43,809 bases of DNA. Origin: Planctomycetota bacterium. Its GTDB lineage: Bacteria; Planctomycetota; Phycisphaerae; Phycisphaerales; UBA1924. A program made the translations under genes and the position numbers. Below the pieces are notes generated by a model that saw only the letters and a list, made by a program, of their open reading frames with translations, ran no database searches and was not told where the DNA came from. Shown here piece by piece: positions 37,076 to 43,809 of this stretch (positions are counted from its first letter, which is position 1; the number at the start of each line of letters is the position of its first letter). The DNA lies in assembly GCA_003696725.1 (NCBI GenBank), contig RFGI01000071.1, positions 1 to 43,809 of the forward strand, read 5' to 3'.

Positions 37076-40000
37076 TCAGTCGCCCTCGATCGCGCCGATG
37101 CTGGCCTTGTCGCGCCGCCTGGCGCCGCGGAGGTCGCCGGGCGCGTCGTCGTCGCGCGCGACGCGGCCGCGCAGCGGCGAGCCCGGGGCCGGGCGGTAGT
37201 CGAGCCGCGCCGGGTCGAACGCGCCCAGCGAGCCGTTGACGAAGCGCGGGTTCCCGAGGGTGTGGGTCCCCTGCTTGATCGAGCCGAGGTCGTTGGTCCC
37301 GTCGATGGTGTGGCTGTCGCGGTAGACGACGCCCTCGCGGTGATGGTCCACGTCCTGCATGGTGAAGTTGTAGGACACGGAGTTGGCGATCAGGACGTTG
37401 CGGAACTCCGAGCCGGGCGACATCGCCACGTTCGAGCGGAGCGTGAAGCGCGAGTTGGGCAGCGTGAGGTGGTCGAAGATGAGGTGGTCGAAGCGGATGG
37501 GGAGCGACTCCTTGCCGAACTGGGTGAGGAAGGCCTTGTCCCAGGTCTGCACGCCGAGGATGTTGACGAACGCGGCGTTCTTGAACCCGCGGTCGGAGAA
37601 CAGCAGCTGACCCTCGACGTCGAGCATCTCCACGCCGTAGAGCACGATGTTCATGTCGCCGGTGTTGGGCTCGGCGATGGCGAACTGCCAGCCGTCGGGG
37701 TGCTGGCCGGAGTCCGGCGCCGGGTGCACGTCGCGGATCGACGTGTTCAGCACGAACAGAGTGTTGACCATCGCGTCCTGCTGGCAGCGCTCGATCCGCA
37801 CCCCGCGGAGCATCTCCGTGGCGACCACGGCCATCCGCGACGGGTAGTCGCGCACGGTGGTGTCGGTCAGGTAGAGCCCGCCGGTGATCGTCTCCGGGCG
37901 CATCCACATGTCGTAGAGCTCCCAGGACTTGGTGTTGGCGCGGTCGAAGCCCGGGGCGGCCGCGCCGAAGAAATCGCGCCCGTCGCCGAACCGGCCGTAC
38001 GGCGAGAAGACGTCGGCGCCGTCGAGCCAGACGCACGCCCGCTGGTTCTGGAGCCCGCCGATGAGGGTCTTCTGCTCGGCCCAGACCTTCAGGTCGCGGA
38101 TCGCCCAGCGGCGGAAGCGGAAGTTCTGCCCGTTGGGGCGGACGACGATGTTGTCCCGGTCGGCGCCGGGCGCGGGCTCGATGATGATCCAGCGGTCGTT
38201 GTTGATCTCGCCCAGCCCCTCGCCGCCCTCGGCGAAGTCGTAGAGCGTCACGCCCGCGGGCGTGTTCCCGCCCGGGGCGCTCTTGAGCCGGATGCGCGTC
38301 AGCTGGTTGGGCGTGATGTCCAGGCGGATGCGCTCGCGCACCGAGCGCAGGGTCTTGAACGCCGCCCCGGGCGTCCCGACCCAGGCCAGCTCGTCGTCGC
38401 CGTTGACCGCGTCGACGGTGTAGACCTTCTCGGGCAACGAGCCGTCGGCGTCGGCGAAGAGGACCATGGAGCGCTCGCCGGGGGCGTCGCCCGCGTCCTG
38501 GAGGACGCGCGGCACGCCGACCTTCGGGTACGCGATCGCGCGGACCTCGACGGGCCCGTCGTCGAACTCGTCGGCGTCCAGGCGGGCGACGTACTCCCAC
38601 ACGCCGGTCCGCTCGTTGAACGTCATCTCATAGACGGGCGCCCAGGGCCCGCCGTCGACGCTGAACTCCACCCGGTCGATGCCGTTGATGTGGAACGCGA
38701 CCACGCCGAGGTCGAACGTCCCGTCGAACGTCTGGTACGGCACGGCGTCCCAGCGGGCGATGGCCTCGGCGTCGGCGCCGGGACCCGAGCCGACGGGCGC
38801 GGGCGCGGGCGTCGGGCCGGTGAAGCCCGAGCCGCCGATCAGGACCGGCGCGGCGCCGGCGGTGTCCGGCCGGTCGTCGGGCTGGTCATCGGACCCGCCG
38901 GTGGGCTCGTCATCCCCGGGAGCATCCGCGGGGGGATCGTCGTCGGGCGCGTCGTCCGAGTCGGTCGGGGGCGCCGGCGGCAGGTCCGAACCGCCGTGGT
39001 CGTTGGTGGTCGTGGTGTCGTCGTCGTTGTCCGCCGGGGGCGGCGGGGGCGGCGGCGAGGCGTCGTCATCGTCGGCCGGCTCGTCCGCGGGCGGTGGCGG
39101 CGGCGCGGAGTTGTCGTCATCGCCCGGGACGCCGTCGGTCGGCGCATCGTCGCCCGCGGACGGGTCGGACGGGGCGTCATCGTCGGCGGGCTGATCGTCG
39201 GTGGGCGGGTCGGCCGGGGCGTCGTCGCCGGCGCCGTCGTCGTCGGAGGGCGGCGTGTCGGCGTCGGGCTGATCAGCGGGCGTGTCGTCGCCGGCGCCGT
39301 CCGAGCCGGGCGTCTGATCCACAGGCGGGGCGTCGTCGCCGGCGCCGCCGTCATCGGAGGGCGGCGCGTCGTCACCCGCTGAGCCGTGGTCGTCGGGGGT
39401 GTCGGGCTCGATGACGATGGGCGGGCCGTCGTCGCCTGGCCCGTCGAACGAACCGGGATCGTTGGGGTCTGGCGCGGGCTTGTCTGGCGCGTGCAGCACG
39501 GGGGGGTCGGCCGAGTCGGCGTCGGCCTCGGCGTCGGACTCGGGCCACTGCATCTCCTCGCCGGCGGCGGCGGCCTCGACGGCCTCGGGCAGCGGCTCGT
39601 CGTCGACGGCGGACCACTCGCCCCCTGTCTCGACCAGCGCGAACAGGCCGTCCGGCGGGGACGCCATCTTCAGGGCCCGGTCCAGGTCCGGGCCGCGAGT
39701 GAGCGCCGCGCTGACCCGGGCCCGCGAGCGCGAGCTGAGACTGCGGACGCGCTGCGACGCGGGCGCAGCAGCGGGCATGCGCAGGACGACAAAGTCCAGC
39801 TCGCCGATCAGGTCGCGGTACGAGCCGGCGCGGGCGCCGTAGGACTCCGGTTTGACGAACTGATCGAGGCTCAACAGGGCGCCCGGGCGCTGGGCCCGGA
39901 TGCGGGCGACGACGTCCAGCAGGGCCGCTTCGAGGTCGCGCTCGTAGTGGATGCGGCCCAGGCGGGCGCGCGACCGGTCGATCGCCCGGCCGGTCATGTC

Positions 40001-40423
40001 GCGCACCGCGGCGCGGGCCACGGCGACAGACCGACGCCGACCGCCTGTGTCCGAAGCGCTCGAGACCGTCGAGAAGCTCGCCGGCAGCGGGCGCCAGGCG
40101 ACGGGGACCTGCGGCAGGCGCAGCAGGTACAGCGCCGCCGGGTCGTCCATCTTGTCGATCGCCTGCTGCGCCAGGGCGGCGCGGGCCGCGTCGGCGTGGT
40201 CAGCCCAGGCCAGATCGTACGCCGGCAGGTCCGAGTCCAGCGTCAGCACAATCTCCACCGGCGCGCCGACCTTGGCCGACTCCACCGACGCGGCGCGGGC
40301 CTCGCGCACGGGCAGCGCCAGGCCGGCGACTGCGGCGAGTGACACCGCGGCGCCGACGACGCCGATGAGCCGGCGCGGGGCGCGGGTCGGGCTGCTCGTC
40401 CTGCGTGTCATGGGCGTGGTCAT
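37076..40423 (-). CDS. secreted right-handed beta-helix protein with long Asp/Pro/Gly/Ala low-complexity segment
   Basis: ATG with GAGGAG RBS; signal peptide (RRLIGVVGAAVSLAAVAGLALPVREARA); acidic repeats around GAGDDAP; C-terminal half with beta-helix character ending ASIGAIEGD. Confidence 0.85.
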   Translation of the reverse strand: MTTPMTRRTSSPTRAPRRLIGVVGAAVSLAAVAGLALPVREARAASVESAKVGAPVEIVLTLDSDLPAYDLAWADHADAARAALAQQAIDKMDDPAALYLLRLPQVPVAWRPLPASFSTVSSASDTGGRRRSVAVARAAVRDMTGRAIDRSRARLGRIHYERDLEAALLDVVARIRAQRPGALLSLDQFVKPESYGARAGSYRDLIGELDFVVLRMPAAAPASQRVRSLSSRSRARVSAALTRGPDLDRALKMASPPDGLFALVETGGEWSAVDDEPLPEAVEAAAAGEEMQWPESDAEADADSADPPVLHAPDKPAPDPNDPGSFDGPGDDGPPIVIEPDTPDDHGSAGDDAPPSDDGGAGDDAPPVDQTPGSDGAGDDTPADQPDADTPPSDDDGAGDDAPADPPTDDQPADDDAPSDPSAGDDAPTDGVPGDDDNSAPPPPPADEPADDDDASPPPPPPPADNDDDTTTTNDHGGSDLPPAPPTDSDDAPDDDPPADAPGDDEPTGGSDDQPDDRPDTAGAAPVLIGGSGFTGPTPAPAPVGSGPGADAEAIARWDAVPYQTFDGTFDLGVVAFHINGIDRVEFSVDGGPWAPVYEMTFNERTGVWEYVARLDADEFDDGPVEVRAIAYPKVGVPRVLQDAGDAPGERSMVLFADADGSLPEKVYTVDAVNGDDELAWVGTPGAAFKTLRSVRERIRLDITPNQLTRIRLKSAPGGNTPAGVTLYDFAEGGEGLGEINNDRWIIIEPAPGADRDNIVVRPNGQNFRFRRWAIRDLKVWAEQKTLIGGLQNQRACVWLDGADVFSPYGRFGDGRDFFGAAAPGFDRANTKSWELYDMWMRPETITGGLYLTDTTVRDYPSRMAVVATEMLRGVRIERCQQDAMVNTLFVLNTSIRDVHPAPDSGQHPDGWQFAIAEPNTGDMNIVLYGVEMLDVEGQLLFSDRGFKNAAFVNILGVQTWDKAFLTQFGKESLPIRFDHLIFDHLTLPNSRFTLRSNVAMSPGSEFRNVLIANSVSYNFTMQDVDHHREGVVYRDSHTIDGTNDLGSIKQGTHTLGNPRFVNGSLGAFDPARLDYRPAPGSPLRGRVARDDDAPGDLRGARRRDKASIGAIEGD

Positions 40424-40825
40424 CGCGGGCTCCTCAACGAAGGTCGGTCTTGCCCGTGGGGCGGATCGGCGACCTCGCTGATCGTCAGGTTCCAATCCGG
40501 CATGCGTCGGCGCCGCCGGGAGCCCCGTCATTTGCGTCCTCTCGCTCTCCTCCAACCCTCGCCGATTGCCCCGGCGCTCGCCGCGGCATGACCGCTGCGA
40601 CTCCAGAGGCCCGCCGGCCGATTCGAGCATTTCCCATTGACCGCACGTCTCCACCCAGTGCGGGCCCGCGAGCATGGCCGGCGAGGCCCGAAAACTCAAG
40701 TCGGCGGTGTACGCCGGACGACGGGCAGGCTCCGCCCCCGTCGCGCGCACGCCCGGTCGGCGGCCGCTTCAGCACGGATCGGTCTGAACGGGGGCGAACA
40801 CTGGGCGTCCTCCCCCGCCTCGGTC

Positions 40826-41416
40826 TCAGTCCGCCGGCTCGAGCACGCCGGCGTCGACCTCCAACGCCACGGACCGGCCCAGGGCGTTCACCGTGATGAT
40901 GAGCCGGTCCACGCGCGATCGAACATCGACCACTCCCTCAACGCCCTTGAAGGGCCCGGTCCGGACGCGGACCCGTCTGCCTGCTTTGAGGTACGGGTAC
41001 GGGTCGAGATCCGCCCCGGCCGCCAGCGCTAGACGGATGGACTCCAGTTCCGACGCCAGCGCCGGGCCGTCGGGGGGCTCGATGACGCGCGCCACCCGTC
41101 GGGTTCCCTCAGCGAACCACGCCTCGTCGCGCGACCCGGCCATAAACAGGTAGGACGGAAAAAGAGGCCGATGCACCACCCGCCTGCGGTGGCCGTAAGC
41201 CTTCCGCTCGCGCACCGCCGGCAGGAACACCCGCACGCCCGCGGCCGCGAGCGCCTGGGCGAGGGCCTTTTCCTGGCGGGGCTTGGTGTGCAGGACCCAC
41301 CACGGGCTCTGGTCGCTCGCCTCTATCGGGGTGTTGAGCCCGTAGAGGGAGACTGACGCCGACTCAGGCCGAACTGACCGACCTCGCACCCCGGGATTCG
41401 TCACGCTGGCGCTCAT
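40826..41416 (-). CDS. NusG-family specialised transcription elongation/antitermination factor (RfaH/LoaP/UpxY-like)
   Basis: NGN domain WWVLHTKPRQEKALAQALAAAGVRVFLPAVRERKAYGHRRRVVHRPLFPSYLFM; KOW-type segment KAGRRVRVRTGPFKGVEGVV; sits at the head of the EPS array. Confidence 0.88.
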   Translation of the reverse strand: MSASVTNPGVRGRSVRPESASVSLYGLNTPIEASDQSPWWVLHTKPRQEKALAQALAAAGVRVFLPAVRERKAYGHRRRVVHRPLFPSYLFMAGSRDEAWFAEGTRRVARVIEPPDGPALASELESIRLALAAGADLDPYPYLKAGRRVRVRTGPFKGVEGVVDVRSRVDRLIITVNALGRSVALEVDAGVLEPAD

Positions 41417-41668
41417 GCCCGCACCTCGACACCCGATCGTCGCCGATGCCGCCGGGGCCGATCGCCGGCCCGCCGTCGGCCCTGTCTGATCGGACGTTCG
41501 CGCCCGTCCCCCGAACTCTACGCCCCAGGATCGGCCCCCGTTCGGGCTGTCCGTCCCGGTCCGACGGGCTCCTCGCGGCCGAGCGGGGCGCTCGGAGGCC
41601 GCGCCTGACGCGATCGAGCGCCCCCAGCGGGAGGGTTGCGCCGTCACAGTCGCGATCCGGCGTGGCCC

Positions 41669-41674
41669 TACACT
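41669..41674 (+). promoter_or_regulatory. possible -10 element (TACACT) for tRNA-Ser
   Basis: TACACT 33 nt upstream of the mature tRNA 5' end; no convincing -35. Confidence 0.25.
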
Positions 41675-41706
41675 GCTCGCGGCGCCTGCGGTGCGTCGCC
41701 GAGCAC

Positions 41707-41794
41707 GGTGGGGTGGCGGAGTGGTTGAACGCGCCGGTCTTGAAAACCGGTAGGCCCCTCCAGGGCCTCGCGGGTTCGAATCCCGCCCCCACCG
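41707..41794 (+). tRNA. tRNA-Ser (anticodon UGA)
   Basis: GGTGGGG/CCCCACC acceptor stem; CCGGT-CTTGAAA-ACCGG anticodon arm; long class II variable arm; GCGGG-TTCGAAT-CCCGC T-arm; CCA not encoded. Confidence 0.96.
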
Positions 41795-41841
41795 CTTCGC
41801 AGCCGGACGCCCCATGTCTTGCGCCTGCTGAGGACGCACCG

Positions 41842-43143
41842 ATGAGCACACGAACCTCGCCGCGCCGGCCGGGCTGGGCCGTGATCCCGATCGTCGCGTT
41901 GATCACCGCGGGCCTGGCGCTGGGCGCCGATCGTCTGGTCCTCACCGGCGCGCGGGTGCTGGCGCCCGAGGGCGACCGCTGGCTCGCCGGCCAGGCCGTC
42001 GTCGTCGAGGACGGCCGGGTCGCCGCCATCACCCCCGCCGAGAGCCTCGGCCCCGCGGCCGACACTCAGGTTCTCGATCTGAACGGCCTGTCGCTGATCC
42101 CGGGACTGATCGACCTGCACACCCACCTGCTCCTGCACCCGTACGACGAGACGACCTGGGCCGACCAGGTGCTGCGCGAGTCGCTGGGGCTGCGCACCGC
42201 GCGGGCTGTCACCCACGCTGAAGCGACGCTCCGCGCCGGCTTCACCACCATCCGCGATCTCGGGACCGAGGGCGCCGGTTACGCGGATGTGGGGATCCGC
42301 GACGCGATCGAGCTGGGCGTCATCCCCGGGCCGCGTGTTCTCGCGGCGACGCGCGCCATCGTCGCGTCGGGCTCGTACGGGCCGGCGGGGTTCGACCCGC
42401 GCTGGGCCATGCCCGTCGGGGCGCAGGTCGCCGACGGCGTCGCGGGCGTGCGCCGGGCGGTGCGCGAGCAGATCGCCGCGGGGGCGGACTGGATCAAGGT
42501 GTACGCCGACTACCGCCGGGGCGCCGACGCCCGCGCCACCCCCACTTTCTCGCAAGCCGAGCTCGACGCCCTGGTCGACGAGGCCAACTCGGCCGGCCGA
42601 CCCGTCGCGGCCCACGCCTCGACCGACGAGGGGATCCGCCGGGCCGTCCTCGCCGGCGCCCGGACCATCGAGCACGGCACGGGGGCGTCCGACGCCACGC
42701 TCCGCCTGATGGCGCAGCGCGGCGTGATCCTCTGCCCGACCGTCGCCGCCTCGGAGGCGGTCTCGAAGTACGCTGGCTGGACCCCGCCCGAGCCCGAGCC
42801 CGCGCGCCTGCGCGCCTCGAAGGACCTGGTCCGCCGGGCCCTGGCGGCGGGCGTCACCATCGCCAACGGCTCCGACGCCGGCGTCTTCACCCACGGCGAC
42901 AACGCCCACGAGATCGAACTCATGGTCGGGTCCGGGATGTCGCCTGGGGGCGCGCTGGCCGCCGCGACGACCATCGCCGCCGACGTGCTCGGGATGGGCG
43001 ACCGCCTCGGCCGGATCGCGCCGGGCTTCGAAGCGGACCTGGTCGCGGTTGAAGGCGACCCACTGGCCGACCCCTCGGCCCTGCGGCGTGTGCGTGTGGT
43101 GATGAAAGCCGGCCGCGTCGTCATGCGCCGCCCGAGGGATTGA
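41842..43143 (+). CDS. amidohydrolase family protein (imidazolonepropionase-like), secreted or membrane-anchored
   Basis: N-terminal hydrophobic segment; LIPGLIDLHTHLLLHPYDE, AGFTTIRDLGTEG, WIKVYADY, AAHASTDEGIRRAVLAGARTIEHGTG, NGSDAGVFTHGDN, IAPGFEADLVAVEGDPL. Confidence 0.92.
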   Translation: MSTRTSPRRPGWAVIPIVALITAGLALGADRLVLTGARVLAPEGDRWLAGQAVVVEDGRVAAITPAESLGPAADTQVLDLNGLSLIPGLIDLHTHLLLHPYDETTWADQVLRESLGLRTARAVTHAEATLRAGFTTIRDLGTEGAGYADVGIRDAIELGVIPGPRVLAATRAIVASGSYGPAGFDPRWAMPVGAQVADGVAGVRRAVREQIAAGADWIKVYADYRRGADARATPTFSQAELDALVDEANSAGRPVAAHASTDEGIRRAVLAGARTIEHGTGASDATLRLMAQRGVILCPTVAASEAVSKYAGWTPPEPEPARLRASKDLVRRALAAGVTIANGSDAGVFTHGDNAHEIELMVGSGMSPGGALAAATTIAADVLGMGDRLGRIAPGFEADLVAVEGDPLADPSALRRVRVVMKAGRVVMRRPRD

Positions 43144-43177
43144 CCGGGGCGTCCGGGTCGCCGCCGCCCGCTTCAGG

Positions 43178-43807
43178 TCACGGCAGATCGACCCCTCGCA
43201 ACTGGGCGCGGATCGTCCCGAACGACGTCTTCATGGTGATTCGCACAGGCAACCCGCGCTGGTCGATGAGCGTTGTGCGAACGAAGTCCCCCATCCCGGG
43301 AATCTCCAGCCTCTGCTGGTACTGACGAAAGACGTCCTGTGAACCGTCTGCGTGTGTCACGGTGTGATCGTCGAGCCGGACGAGCTCCATCGGGAGTCTC
43401 CCCCAAGCCCACGAGAAATCGGTGTCGAAGGTGTAGTACGGCGGGGTCACACGCTCGCCGACGCTCACACCCTGGAAGCGTCTGAGCAGCGCGAAATCGT
43501 CGATATAGGTCGGGTGCGCCGCGACCCAGCCATCCTCTGTCGCGGTCGTCTTGACTGCGCCGTCTCGCTCGGATTCCAGCCGGCCGTCGTTCAGGCGGTA
43601 GCGGTCCACCGTCCCCTTCTTGTTCAACATCCGATTGATCGCGGTGCGGAACCCGCCGTCGGGCCCGTACCGCACGACCGCCGCGAAGGGCGACTGCGGC
43701 CCGCCGCCCGGCTTGTGGATCACGCCCACGACGTGCTCGTCGCCGTCGCGGGTGATCCGGAACGCCTCGGCGCCGGACGCGTGGCCCTGGAACGTCACCT
43801 CGTACAC
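43178..43807 (-). CDS. hypothetical protein, probably truncated by the window edge
   Basis: Open frame to the window end; the track 'M' at 43807 is a GTG with no visible upstream context; MYEVTFQGHASGAEAFRITRDGDEHVVGVI... Confidence 0.6.
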   Translation of the reverse strand: MYEVTFQGHASGAEAFRITRDGDEHVVGVIHKPGGGPQSPFAAVVRYGPDGGFRTAINRMLNKKGTVDRYRLNDGRLESERDGAVKTTATEDGWVAAHPTYIDDFALLRRFQGVSVGERVTPPYYTFDTDFSWAWGRLPMELVRLDDHTVTHADGSQDVFRQYQQRLEIPGMGDFVRTTLIDQRGLPVRITMKTSFGTIRAQLRGVDLP

Positions 43808-43809
43808 CC

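Noticed and set aside
36029-39382. 1117-aa plus-strand ORF opposite the pyruvyl transferase and beta-helix genes
   Set aside because: Composition (VxVGRRGV-type repeats) mirrors the antisense of the Asp-rich repeat; no motifs; the opposite strand is clearly coding.
38860-39540. Apparent DNA tandem repeat (gtcgtcgcc-like) considered as CRISPR or intergenic satellite
   Set aside because: It is the coding sequence for the Asp-rich repeat in frame on the minus strand; units are short and irregular, with no spacer structure.
41707-41794. tRNA-Ser as an attachment site of an integrated element
   Set aside because: No integrase, transposase or second copy of the tRNA 3' end noticed in the window; kept only as a low-interest boundary note.

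Overview
The window is very GC-rich and looks planctomycete-like (Phycisphaerae is an inference; no taxonomic marker was tested). It is dominated by one exopolysaccharide (EPS)/exosortase locus. From about 41.4 kb down to 9.2 kb on the minus strand there is a near-continuous operon-like array: a NusG-family specialised elongation factor, an Asp-rich secreted beta-helix protein, a polysaccharide pyruvyl transferase, a flippase, several glycosyltransferases, an FrhB-like Fe-S oxidoreductase, a polymerase/ligase-like membrane protein, a NodB deacetylase, an Alg14/Alg13-type (PssD/PssE) pair, a UDP-sugar dehydrogenase, an RmlC-like cupin, a nucleotidyltransferase, an exosortase, an EpsI-domain protein, a Wzc-like protein, a sugar transferase fused to a hexapeptide-repeat region, a giant TPR protein (PrsT-like) and RmlA. 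Many neighbours overlap by 4 nt (ATGA/GTGA). One plus-strand rhamnosyltransferase-like gene is embedded antisense in the array, sharing a 7-bp ATGTCAT start overlap with its neighbour. Next to the operon are six small secreted proteins ending in a VPxP + TM + RRRR tail (candidate exosortase substrates), rfbD/rfbB on the plus strand, a tRNA-Ser(UGA) and an amidohydrolase. No mobile element or CRISPR array was recognised. Product calls come from motif reading of the supplied translations; no database search was run.
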